Counted from the first letter of the stretch, positions 52,209 through 59,592 are shown. The stretch: 64,000 nucleotides of DNA from Actinomadura cremea (GCF_014648495.1 NZ_BMRF01000006.1:1-64000); one strand, 5' to 3'. Notes: a model not told the origin generated them from the letters alone. Numbers and translations are program-made.

Positions 52209-52222
52209 CACACACGCGCGCC

Positions 52223-52228
52223 TAGGCT
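52223..52228 (+). promoter_or_regulatory. Candidate leaderless -10 hexamer
   Basis: TAGGCT lies 6 bases before the ATG at 52235. Confidence 0.45.
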
Positions 52229-52234
52229 GTGCGA

Positions 52235-53080
52235 ATGGTGATCGACCTCCACGTCCACAGCGACATGTCCGACGGCACCCGGCCGCCCGCCGAGGTCATG
52301 CGGCGCGCGCGCGGGAACGGCGTGGACGTCGTCGCGCTCACCGACCACGACACCACCGCCGGATGGGACGCCGCCGCGGCGGCCCTCCCGGACGGGCTGA
52401 CGCTCGTCCCCGGAGTCGAGCTGTCGTGCGTCCACGACGGCAGGAGCCTGCACATGCTCGGCTACCTGTTCGACCCCGCCGAGCCCGTCCTCGCCGCCGA
52501 GCTCGCCCGCATCCGCGACGACCGCGTGATCAGGGCCCGCACCATGGTCGGCCGGCTCCGCGACCTCGGCGTGGACGTCACGTGGGAGCGGGTCCGCGAA
52601 CTCGCGCGGGGCGAGGCCGTCGGGCGCCCGCACATCGCGCACGCCATGCTCGAGGCCGGGGCGGTCGCGTCCCACGACGAGGCGTTCACCGCCGACTGGA
52701 TCGCCGAGGGCGGGCGCGCGCACGCCGACCGGTACGCGCTCGACCCCGAACGGGCGATCGAGCTCGTCCGGGCGGCCGGGGGCGCGTGCGTCCTGGCCCA
52801 TCCGCTGCCGCGGCGCCGCGGGCACTCCCTCCCGGACGAGGTGATCGAGCGGCTCGCCGCCGCCGGGCTCGCCGGTGTCGAGGTCGACCACCCCGACCAC
52901 GCCGCCGCCGACCGCGCCCACCTGCGCGATCTCGCCGCGGCCCTCGGCCTGGCCGCCACCGGGTCCAGCGACGACCACGGCGCCCCGACCGGCGACCGCA
53001 TCGGCGCCGAGAGCACCGACCCCGCCGCCTACGAGGCCCTCGTGGCCGCCGCACGCGGAAGCGTTCCGCCGCTGCCCTGA
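52235..53080 (+). CDS. PHP-domain phosphoesterase
   Basis: A 281-residue PHP phosphoesterase like the YciV/RNase AM group, which removes phosphate from 3',5'-nucleoside bisphosphates or degrades short RNA. Metal ligands: IDLHVHSDMSDG (His6, His8), DHDTTAGW, the GVELSC Glu, GRPHIAHAML, and the final DDHGAPTG. A single copy in many actinomycetes. The leaderless hexamer suggests the ATG at 52235 rather than a GTG six bases earlier. Its last codons are duplicated as part of a 23-base direct repeat. Confidence 0.9.
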   Translation: MVIDLHVHSDMSDGTRPPAEVMRRARGNGVDVVALTDHDTTAGWDAAAAALPDGLTLVPGVELSCVHDGRSLHMLGYLFDPAEPVLAAELARIRDDRVIRARTMVGRLRDLGVDVTWERVRELARGEAVGRPHIAHAMLEAGAVASHDEAFTADWIAEGGRAHADRYALDPERAIELVRAAGGACVLAHPLPRRRGHSLPDEVIERLAAAGLAGVEVDHPDHAAADRAHLRDLAAALGLAATGSSDDHGAPTGDRIGAESTDPAAYEALVAAARGSVPPLP

Positions 53081-53115
53081 CCGGGTTGCGAACGCCGCCC
53101 TGACCGGGTTGCGAA
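53074..53115. repeat. Duplicated 19-base element at the end of the PHP gene
   Basis: GCCCTGACCGGGTTGCGAA occurs at 53074-53092 and again at 53097-53115 (23-base period). The first copy contains the PHP stop codon; the second lies in the spacer just before the TAGGGT hexamer of the next gene. Confidence 0.75.
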
Positions 53116-53121
53116 GCGCGG

Positions 53122-53127
53122 TAGGGT
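53122..53127 (+). promoter_or_regulatory. Candidate leaderless -10 hexamer
   Basis: TAGGGT lies 6 bases before the GTG at 53134. Confidence 0.45.
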
Positions 53128-53133
53128 GCCTGC

Positions 53134-53841
53134 GTGGACGCGCGCATCGAACAGGTGGTGACGTCGGGCAAGCTGACCCTGGACGACACCGAGTACGACG
53201 TCGAGAACAACACCTACATCGTCGGCGACGACGACGAGGTCATCGTCATCGACCCGGCGTTCGACGCCGAGGCCATCCTCGAGAAGGTGGGCGAGCGCGA
53301 GGTCATGGCCGTCCTGCTCACCGACGGCCACGAGCACCGGCTCGCCGTCGTGCTCGAGGTCGCCGCCGCCGGCGAGGAGGACGAGGAGAACTGGGCCCCG
53401 ATCGCGCTGCACCGCGCCGACCGGCTGCTGTGGCGCGAGTACTTCGGCCGCCTCGCCAAGGAAGAGGAGGACGAGGACGACGCCAAGGCGCTGCGGTCCC
53501 TCGAACCCGACATCTGGCTCGAGGACGGCGGCGTCTTCGAGATCGGCGAGGCCCAGCTCGAGATCGTGCACACCCCGGGCCACACCCCCGGCAGCGTCTG
53601 CGTGATCAGCGAGCAGCTCGGCGTGCTGTTCTCCGGCGACACCCTGCACCGCGGCCGTCCGGGCTCGGTCGGCGGCGCCTTCGACGACCTGCGCAAGCAG
53701 CTCAACTCGATCGGCGCGCTGCTCGACCCGCTGCCCCGCGACCTGCAGGTCATGCCGGCCCAGGGCGACGAGACGACCGCCGGCGAGGAGAACGCCCGCT
53801 GGGAGAGCTGGGGCGACATGGCGCGGGAGAACGACGGCTGA
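53134..53841 (+). CDS. MBL-fold protein with a degenerate metal-binding motif
   Basis: A 235-residue metallo-beta-lactamase-fold protein. Strand and loop order fit the family (NTYIVGDDDEVIVIDPAFDA, IVHTPGHTPGSVCV, FSGDTLHRGRPG), but the first metal motif HxHxDH is replaced by TDGHEHRLA: the first His is Asp, and the Asp-His pair is His-Arg. The later ligands (His in PGHTPG, Asp in SGDTL) are intact. The protein may bind one metal, use an altered centre or be a non-enzymatic relative. A long acidic insertion (AAAGEEDEENW, EEEDEDDAK) is also present. GTG start, leaderless. The next gene, a RecB-like nuclease, follows after 2 bases. Confidence 0.8.
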   Translation: MDARIEQVVTSGKLTLDDTEYDVENNTYIVGDDDEVIVIDPAFDAEAILEKVGEREVMAVLLTDGHEHRLAVVLEVAAAGEEDEENWAPIALHRADRLLWREYFGRLAKEEEDEDDAKALRSLEPDIWLEDGGVFEIGEAQLEIVHTPGHTPGSVCVISEQLGVLFSGDTLHRGRPGSVGGAFDDLRKQLNSIGALLDPLPRDLQVMPAQGDETTAGEENARWESWGDMARENDG

Positions 53842-53843
53842 CC

Positions 53844-54731
53844 GTGGAGCAGCTCGGCTTCGACGGCATGCCCGAACGCCTGTACCCGTGCACGCCGTCG
53901 CGGCTGAACACCTGGCTCGAATGCCCCCGGCGCTACCGGATGGCCTACCTCGACCGTCCGAAGCCGCCGAAGGGCCCGCCGTGGGCGCACAACAGCGTCG
54001 GCGCGAGCGTGCACAACGCGCTGGCCGCGTGGTGGCGGCTGCCCGAGCCCGAGCGGACGCCCGCGGCCGCCGGAACCCTCCTGGTCCGCGGCTGGCTGAC
54101 CGAGGGGTTCCGCGACGACGAGCAGTCCGCCGTGCACCGCGAACGGGCCCGCGACATGGTGGAGCGCTACGTCGCGGGCCTCGACCCGTCCGACGAGCCG
54201 GTCGGCGTCGAGCGGACGGTCGCGACCCGCACCGCCCGCATCGCCGTCTCCGGCCGCATCGACCGGCTGGACGCCCGCGGCGGCGAACTCGTCGTCGTCG
54301 ACTACAAGACCGGGCGGCGGCCCCTGACCTCCGACGACGCCCGCGGCTCGCTCGCCCTCGCGATCTACGCGGTGGGGGCGTCCCGGGTGCTGCGCCGCCC
54401 CTGCCGCCGCGTCGAGCTGCACCACCTGCCGTCCGGCGAGGTCGCCGCGTGGGACCACACCGGCGCGTCCCTCGACCGCCACCTCGGCCGCGCCGAGGAC
54501 CTCGCCGCCGAGGCGTCGGCGGCCGACGACGCCTACCGCGAGCGCGTCCCGAAGCCGCGCCGCGGCGACGCCGACCGGTCCCGGCCGGTCGACCACGCCC
54601 CGTTCGACGAGCGGTTCCCGGCGCGTCCGGGACCGCTGTGCGCGTGGTGCGACTTCGCGCGCCACTGCCCCGAGGGCCGCGCGGCCGCGCCCCGCAAGGA
54701 GCCCTGGTCGGCGCTGCCGGTCGTCGCCTGA
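53844..54731 (+). CDS. PD-(D/E)XK RecB-family Fe-S exonuclease
   Basis: A 295-residue stand-alone RecB-like nuclease. The catalytic core is GRIDRLD and VVDYKTG (Asp, Asp and Lys of PD-DxK), preceded by the conserved His in SVGASVHNAL. Four cysteines, the first in LECPRRY and three in CAWCDFARHC at the C-terminus, form the 4Fe-4S site shared with AddB and Cas4. No helicase is fused or adjacent, so it probably acts in DNA end processing with another partner. GTG at 53844, two bases after the MBL gene stop. Confidence 0.9.
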   Translation: MEQLGFDGMPERLYPCTPSRLNTWLECPRRYRMAYLDRPKPPKGPPWAHNSVGASVHNALAAWWRLPEPERTPAAAGTLLVRGWLTEGFRDDEQSAVHRERARDMVERYVAGLDPSDEPVGVERTVATRTARIAVSGRIDRLDARGGELVVVDYKTGRRPLTSDDARGSLALAIYAVGASRVLRRPCRRVELHHLPSGEVAAWDHTGASLDRHLGRAEDLAAEASAADDAYRERVPKPRRGDADRSRPVDHAPFDERFPARPGPLCAWCDFARHCPEGRAAAPRKEPWSALPVVA

Positions 54732-54738
54732 CCCGCGC

Positions 54739-55647
54739 TCAGCCCACCCGGGCCGGCCGGCGGTCGGGCCAGCGCCGGGGGTCGCGCAGCCCGTACAGGC
54801 CCTTGCCGAGGTCGTAGCCGTCGGCGGTGAGCCGCTGCCGCGCGCGGTCGAGCATGTCGCGGGTGTTCTTGGCGAACGCGTAGTCGTGCAGCCGCTCGGG
54901 CACGGAGTTCATCGCCAGCCGGAACGAGCGGAGCGCGGCGGTGACGGCCGGCTGCGGCGCCTCCGGCAGCGCCCCGTACATCGAGCGCGCCCAGTCGGGG
55001 AGCGAGTAGTAGCACAGCGCCCCGAACGGGAACCAGCCCGGCTTCCCGGGCGCGAGGAACTTCAGGTTCTCCGGCATCGTCGGCCACATCAGGAACCGGA
55101 CGGTCTCGGCGGCCTCCTCGGTGACCCGCAGGTGCGGCCGCATGCTCGCGAAGTACCGCTCCATCTCGGCGACGCTGCCGGGGACGTCCTCGGCGTGCAG
55201 CCCGACGTGCACGGCCGACCGCCGCTGCTCGTCGAGGTACCGGTCGGCCATGGCGTCCGTCAGCGGCAGCCCCGCCCGGCGCGCGACCTGCAGGTACGAG
55301 TACACCTCGGCGCAGTGGACCCACAGCAGCAGCTCGGGCTGGTCGAGCCGCTCGGTCTTCCCGGTGTCGTGGTTGCGGATGCGCAGGCTCCGGTGGATCT
55401 CGCGGACGCGGTAGGCGGCCGCCTCGACCTCCTCCTCGCTCCCGAACGTGGAGAGGCCGACGAAGTCGGACGTCCGCTGGAGCCGTCCGAACGGGTCCTC
55501 GCGGAAGTTCGAGTTCTGCCAGACGCCCCACATGGCGACGGGATGCAGGGCCTGCAGCATGAGGCTGCGGACGCCCCCGACCCACATCGCCCGGTCGATG
55601 TGCACGCGCCAGGTGACGCTCTCGGGTGGCTGGACGGTCGCCGACAT
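54739..55647 (-). CDS. Oxygenase, MpaB/DUF2236 family
   Basis: A 302-residue helical protein of the MpaB-like oxygenase family, heme or metal enzymes that cleave or oxidise hydrophobic substrates (latex-clearing and mycophenolic acid side-chain oxygenases are relatives). Recognisable parts: MLQALHPVAMWGVWQNSNFR, ELLLWVHCAEVYSYL, and LRVTEEAAETVRFLMWP. ATG at 55647 with GGAGG five bases before. An inverted repeat lies 10-26 bases upstream, at the position of a repressor site. Convergent with the RecB-like nuclease gene. Confidence 0.88.
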   Translation of the reverse strand: MSATVQPPESVTWRVHIDRAMWVGGVRSLMLQALHPVAMWGVWQNSNFREDPFGRLQRTSDFVGLSTFGSEEEVEAAAYRVREIHRSLRIRNHDTGKTERLDQPELLLWVHCAEVYSYLQVARRAGLPLTDAMADRYLDEQRRSAVHVGLHAEDVPGSVAEMERYFASMRPHLRVTEEAAETVRFLMWPTMPENLKFLAPGKPGWFPFGALCYYSLPDWARSMYGALPEAPQPAVTAALRSFRLAMNSVPERLHDYAFAKNTRDMLDRARQRLTADGYDLGKGLYGLRDPRRWPDRRPARVG

Positions 55648-55656
55648 ACGCACCTC

Positions 55657-55673
55657 CGTGAGACAAACTCACG
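55657..55673. promoter_or_regulatory. Inverted repeat before the MpaB-family gene
   Basis: CGTGAG-ACAAA-CTCACG: perfect 6-base arms with a 5-base centre, immediately upstream of the ribosome binding site of the leftward oxygenase gene. Probably an operator; no regulator gene is adjacent. The remaining bases to 55886 hold no gene. Confidence 0.45.
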
Positions 55674-55886
55674 TAAGTGTGTCATTACATCGGTGCGGTC
55701 GCGACATCGGCCCCCGGCATGGGGCATGTCGCCGAAGTCGCCACAAGCCCCGACATGGTCCGCCGTGCATTGCCCGACCAATTCCCCCCGCTTCCCTTGG
55801 CGATAACGATCAAGGGGGACGAGTGCCGGGTGAGGGACGCGCGGGTGCCACCGGCCCCGCCCCGACATCCACCCGAGGGGAAGAAG

Positions 55887-56651
55887 ATGGCACTCAGAAG
55901 GAGCCGGCCGCTCGCCGGTGCCGCCGCGGCGCTCGCCGCCGCGGGCGCGTCCGTCCTGCTCATGGGCCCCGCGTCGGCAGATGCGGGCGAGCCGAGAACG
56001 TATCAGGCGGTGCTCGACCCGCTGAACGGCCAGAACGGCTCCGGCACCCTCACGCTCGAACTGGACGGGCGCACCGCGACCGTCACCGAGCACTACTCCG
56101 GGCTCGCGGGCCGGATCGACGGGCAGCCTTACCCGCACCTCCAGCACATCCACGGCGGCGCCAAGGGCGAGTGCCCCGCCCCCGGCAGGGACGGCAAAGG
56201 CGACGGCGTCATCAGCACCGTCGAGGGAAAGCCCGACTACGGCTCGATCCAGACCACCCTCTCGGTCAGGGGCGACACCTCGCCCGCCGCCGGGACCAAC
56301 CTCGAGATCGCGCCCCACGGTGCCGCCCTCGACTACCGGCGCGTCATCGAACCGAACGACGCCACCCTCGCCTCGCTCCGCGACGGCACCGCGGTCGTCG
56401 TCGTCCACGGCCTCGACCCCTCGCTGATCGGCGAGAAGGCCCGCAACGCCCGGAGCGAGCTCGTGCCCTCGCTCCCGCTGTCCACCACGGCGCCCGCACT
56501 GTGCGGCGCCCTCGAACCCATGGCCGGAGGCGGCGCGGACACCGGCGCCGGCGCCACCGCCGGCCCGACCGGCACCCGCGTCCTCGGCGCCGGCCTCCTC
56601 GCCCTCGCCGGCGCGGCCCTCGCCCTCGCCGCGCGGCGCCGCACCTCCTGA
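55887..56651 (+). CDS. Secreted CHRD-domain protein, candidate sortase substrate
   Basis: A 254-residue exported protein: signal peptide (LAGAAAALAAAGASVLLMGP, cleavage after ASA), a CHRD domain (TYQAVLDPLNGQNGSGTLTL; His-rich HLQHIHGG, AKGECPAP) and a C-terminal anchor-like end of Gly-rich linker, hydrophobic helix (VLGAGLLALAGAALALAA) and RRRTS. No clear LPXTG precedes the helix, but the whole tail looks like a sorting signal. The stop codon overlaps the ATG of a class F sortase gene by one base, so the pair is coupled. ATG at 55887 after GAGGGG. Confidence 0.85.
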   Translation: MALRRSRPLAGAAAALAAAGASVLLMGPASADAGEPRTYQAVLDPLNGQNGSGTLTLELDGRTATVTEHYSGLAGRIDGQPYPHLQHIHGGAKGECPAPGRDGKGDGVISTVEGKPDYGSIQTTLSVRGDTSPAAGTNLEIAPHGAALDYRRVIEPNDATLASLRDGTAVVVVHGLDPSLIGEKARNARSELVPSLPLSTTAPALCGALEPMAGGGADTGAGATAGPTGTRVLGAGLLALAGAALALAARRRTS

Positions 56652-57262
56652 TGCCCCGCCGGGGCCGCGCGGCCGGTCCTCGCACCCGCCTCGCGGCCCT
56701 GGCGGTGGCCGCCCTCACCGCCTGCGGCGGCGTCGAGCTCCTCGGCGCCGCCGAACCCCCGCGCGCGACGTCCCGTCCGCCCGCACCGGCACCGCCCCGC
56801 GAGCCCGCACCGCTGCCGCCGTCCCGTCCGACGGCGCTCACCATCGCGTCCATCGACGTGGACTCGCCCCTCCTGCCCCTCGGGATCGCCCCCGACGGCA
56901 CCCTCGACGTCCCCCGGCCGCCCCACGAGGACCGCGCCGGCTGGTACACCGGCTCCGCCGCCCCCGGCGAGCGCGGCACCGCCGTGATCCTCGGCCACCG
57001 CGACTCCCGCGCGTCCGGCCCGTCCGTCTTCTACCGGCTCGGCACCCTCGAACCCGGCGAGCGCGTCCGGATCGCCCGCGCCGACGGCACCCGGGCGGTC
57101 TTCACCGTGGTCGCCGTCCGCCGCCACGCCAAGGACGGCTTCCCCGCCGCCGCCGTCTACGGGCACACCCCGTACCCGTCCCTCCGGCTGATCACCTGCG
57201 GCGGCCCGTTCGACGACGGCCACTACCTCGACAACATCGTCGTCTACGCCCGCCTCGCGTAA
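56651..57262 (+). CDS. Class F sortase
   Basis: A 203-residue sortase of the actinobacterial class F. The N-terminal signal peptide ends in a possible lipobox (ALTACGG), followed by a Pro/Ala linker, then the sortase barrel: TAVILGHRDS (catalytic His), and LRLITCGGPFD (catalytic Cys in TC motif), with the conserved Arg expected in the following strand (VVYARLA). Class F enzymes recognise unusual sorting motifs and often sit next to their substrate. The gene starts at the last base of the CHRD gene stop. Confidence 0.88.
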   Translation: MPRRGRAAGPRTRLAALAVAALTACGGVELLGAAEPPRATSRPPAPAPPREPAPLPPSRPTALTIASIDVDSPLLPLGIAPDGTLDVPRPPHEDRAGWYTGSAAPGERGTAVILGHRDSRASGPSVFYRLGTLEPGERVRIARADGTRAVFTVVAVRRHAKDGFPAAAVYGHTPYPSLRLITCGGPFDDGHYLDNIVVYARLA

Positions 57263-57341
57263 AGCAGACGTCGTGTCAGGGTCAAATTCCGGCCTGTGAG
57301 CTGGCATGATGGGCGAGGGAACCCGCGACCGGGGGTGAGCG

Positions 57342-57629
57342 ATGGGCGAATCCGTGCCATGGGACGGCCGTTCCTGCCGAGCCTGCAAAGGCACGGGGGA
57401 GATCGTGTACGCGCGCGGCGACAACCGCATCTGCCTGCAGTGCGAAGACTGCGCGGGCACCGGCCGCGCGGGCACCGCCCCCGCCGGCCCGCGCTTCCGC
57501 ACGGACGGCTTCCGCGGGCCGGTGTACGCGACCGGCTACCAGCTCGGCTGCTGGACGTGCTTCGGCGCGGGCGTCGTCCTCACCCCGAACTTCGCCCAGC
57601 GCCCCTGCCCCGACTGCGTCCGCGACTGA
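57342..57629 (+). CDS. DnaJ-like zinc-finger mini-protein
   Basis: A 95-residue protein with four Cys pairs in the CxxCxGxG pattern or a close variant: CRACKGTGE, CEDCAGTGR, CWTCFGAGV and a final CPDC. This arrangement resembles the Cys-rich zinc domain of DnaJ without any J domain. It may bind zinc and chaperone or RNA partners. ATG at 57342 after GGGGGTGAGCG. It lies alone between a sortase gene and the convergent spo0M-like remnant. Function not known. Confidence 0.75.
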   Translation: MGESVPWDGRSCRACKGTGEIVYARGDNRICLQCEDCAGTGRAGTAPAGPRFRTDGFRGPVYATGYQLGCWTCFGAGVVLTPNFAQRPCPDCVRD

Positions 57630-57630
57630 C

Positions 57631-58043
57631 TCACTGCTGCCACAGCCCCCTGCAGTGCGCGTCGAGCCACTCCACGCACCCGTCCGGCGTCATCTCCGCG
57701 TACGCGAACGCGAACGGCCCGTGCGGCCCCGTGATCAGGTCCATGGAGTCCGGACGCGCGATGAACAGCGTCTCCAGCTGCGACCCGGGTGCCCGCCGGT
57801 AGTCCGCCGGGAACCAGAACTCGAGCTCCTGGCAGTACGGCAGCGTCTGGTTGTCCCCGCCCTGCGCCCGGTACCGCTTGACCTCCGCCTCGTCGAACCG
57901 GAAGCCCAGCCGCCGGTAGGCCTCGAACCACACGTCCTGCGCGGGCAGCGCGTGCACCGCGACCTCGTCGAAGTCGCCCCGGTCCACGGACCTGTCGACG
58001 GCGCACCGACGCCCAGAGAGCTCAGGAACGTGCGGAAGGCCAC
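57631..58043 (-). pseudogene. Decayed spo0M-like gene (internal deletion and frameshift)
   Basis: The 3' part (VDRGDFDEVAVHALPAQDVW and what follows to the stop at 57631) matches the second half of sporulation control protein Spo0M. At 58043 a GTG behind GAGAGGGG starts VAFRTFLSSLGVGAPS, the usual N-terminus of Spo0M, but in another frame. The two parts meet near 57995. About 110 residues that should link them, and the reading frame, are missing. The N-terminal frame continues unrelated to Spo0M. A separate 118-residue product from GTG 57987 remains possible but would lack half the domain. Intact Spo0M is usually 250-320 residues. Confidence 0.7.
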
Positions 58044-58128
58044 GAAGGACCCCTCTCGGATGGGAATGACCACCGTAAGACCCCCCCGAACCCTCACGAA
58101 GTCCCCACCCGCCCTGCCCCGCACGACG

Positions 58129-59136
58129 TCAAAGCCGAGGCAGCACCCGCGCGATCGTCCGCTCCAACTCCATGACGGGCATCGGCTCGCCCGCCAGTCC
58201 CTTGATCGCCATCAGCAGCTCCCGCAGCCCGCCCGGATAGTCCAGGCACGTGTTGACGATCGAGTAGACGTCCTGCCGGGCTTCGGCGTGCCGGGGTACC
58301 GCACCGGAGATCTCCCCGCGCACAATCCCCATCACCTGGTTCCGTCCTTGCTCGGTGGTCATCAGCGGCACCTTGCACATCTGGTCGACGACCTCGAACA
58401 CCGCCGTCGACGGCACGACGTCCGGTTCCGTCGCCCGCGTGCTGTCGTGCGCCGGCGCCACGGGCTCCGACGACGGCTTCACCAGCTGCGTCCCGGTCGG
58501 CGGTGCCGGCGGGGCGGGCGTGATCGGCGCACCGGGCACCCGGACCCACGCCGTGCCCTCGGTCTCCTTCACCGCGATGTCGATCGGCCGGTACTCGTCC
58601 GGGTCGATCGTTCCCGGCCCGTGCCGCACCACGTCGTCGTGCACGCGCTGCGACACGACGACCGCGAGCCACGCTCCCGACTCCTTCAGCGCGTCCTTGA
58701 ACGGTTGCGCGTCCAGGATCCGGAACGCGTGGTTCACCGCCGTTCCCACGATCCCGTTCCCGTCGTGACGGGCCTCGCCGGTGTGCACCGCCACCCGCAG
58801 CTTGATCCGCGCGACGTCCGCCGCCGCCTTGTTGTACCGCCGCAGTTCGGCCTTCAGCATGTCCACGGCCGCCGTCAGCAGCGGTTCCGTCCCCACCTCC
58901 GGTGGGACGAGCACCATCGCGCCGTCACCGCGATCCTCGCGGTAGCACCTCGCGAGCTCGACCCTCGCCGCCCGCAGGCTCGCGTCGATCTGCCGGTACA
59001 TCGCGTCCCGCATGATCTCCCGGACGTCGTCCGTCCGGGACGCGTCCCCGAACGACGCGATGTCGAACGCCAGGATCGCGCACGTTCCCTGCGGCAGCCA
59101 CCGCTCCGCCACGCCCCCCAGTTCCTCGACACTCAT
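58129..59136 (-). CDS. Class III nucleotidyl cyclase with C-terminal effector-associated-like domain
   Basis: A 335-residue cytoplasmic protein. The N-terminal 190 residues are a class III cyclase-type domain: metal-binding Asp25 in AFDIASFGD and Asp71 in EDRGDGAMV, and the transition-state Asn135/Arg139 in GTAVNHAFRI are all present, so it may be catalytically active. A Pro/Thr-rich linker (about 205-240) leads to a helical C-terminal domain (VVDQMCKVPLMTTEQGRNQV, IVNTCLDYPGGLRELLMAI) like the effector-associated domains that couple signalling enzymes to NTPase conflict systems. Divergent from the FxsA-like peptide gene. Cyclic nucleotide signalling in a peptide/NTPase system is the inference. 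Confidence 0.78.
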   Translation of the reverse strand: MSVEELGGVAERWLPQGTCAILAFDIASFGDASRTDDVREIMRDAMYRQIDASLRAARVELARCYREDRGDGAMVLVPPEVGTEPLLTAAVDMLKAELRRYNKAAADVARIKLRVAVHTGEARHDGNGIVGTAVNHAFRILDAQPFKDALKESGAWLAVVVSQRVHDDVVRHGPGTIDPDEYRPIDIAVKETEGTAWVRVPGAPITPAPPAPPTGTQLVKPSSEPVAPAHDSTRATEPDVVPSTAVFEVVDQMCKVPLMTTEQGRNQVMGIVRGEISGAVPRHAEARQDVYSIVNTCLDYPGGLRELLMAIKGLAGEPMPVMELERTIARVLPRL

Positions 59137-59278
59137 TCGACCCTCCCTGCTTCCCGCGTTCGTGCAAGGTTCTTTCAGCGGTCAAGACGGATGGACCCCG
59201 GAACCATCGGCAGGATGGGCCGTCCTCCAAGATCGGTTCAAGACTCGGAATCGACATGGGTCACCCGCATTGCATGCG

Positions 59279-59308
59279 TTAGGTTTGGGCACCTGGATCT
59301 TGTAAAGT
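59279..59308 (+). promoter_or_regulatory. Candidate promoter of the FxsA-like peptide gene
   Basis: TTAGGT (59279-59284), 18 bases, TAAAGT (59303-59308). A hairpin CGCACC/GGTGCG (59309-59327) follows in the leader, just before the GAGGAGG ribosome binding site. The 216-base gap between the divergent genes otherwise holds nothing recognisable. Confidence 0.4.
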
Positions 59309-59352
59309 CGCACCACTGTGCGGTGCGGTCCCGCCCGTGATGAGGAGGCTTG

Positions 59353-59547
59353 GTGGGAGACAAAGGCGACGAAGGTCGATCCTTCCTGATCGATGTGAGC
59401 GACGTCTCCCTCCGGCAGATCGAGGCGATGGACGATTCGGTGATCGGAGACGCGCTCCGCCGCCTGCTCGACGAGGCCGCCGCTCCGCAGTCGGCGGCGG
59501 CCGGCTTCGACGCGTTCGTGGAGCCGGAGCGGAATCCGTCCGGCTGA
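59353..59547 (+). CDS. FxsA-like precursor peptide of a RiPP/NTPase system
   Basis: A 64-residue acidic peptide. The region SFLIDVSDVSLRQIEAMDDS, then VIGDALRRLLDE resembles the leader of FxsA precursors, which enter FxSxx-COOH systems where a radical SAM enzyme makes Phe-Ser cyclophanes. The C-terminus here, GFDAFVEPERNPSG, does not end in FxSxx; it has two Phe residues and a longer tail, so it is a variant or a different subfamily. The GTG at 59353 is chosen because the GGAGG is 4 bases upstream; a TTG at 59350 is too close. Convergent with the FxsT-type gene, 45 bases away. No radical SAM gene is in the window. Confidence 0.7.
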   Translation: MGDKGDEGRSFLIDVSDVSLRQIEAMDDSVIGDALRRLLDEAAAPQSAAAGFDAFVEPERNPSG

Positions 59548-59592
59548 CCTCCGGCCGAAGTGCGCCGGAACGCCCGGTCGGGCCCGGCCGAT

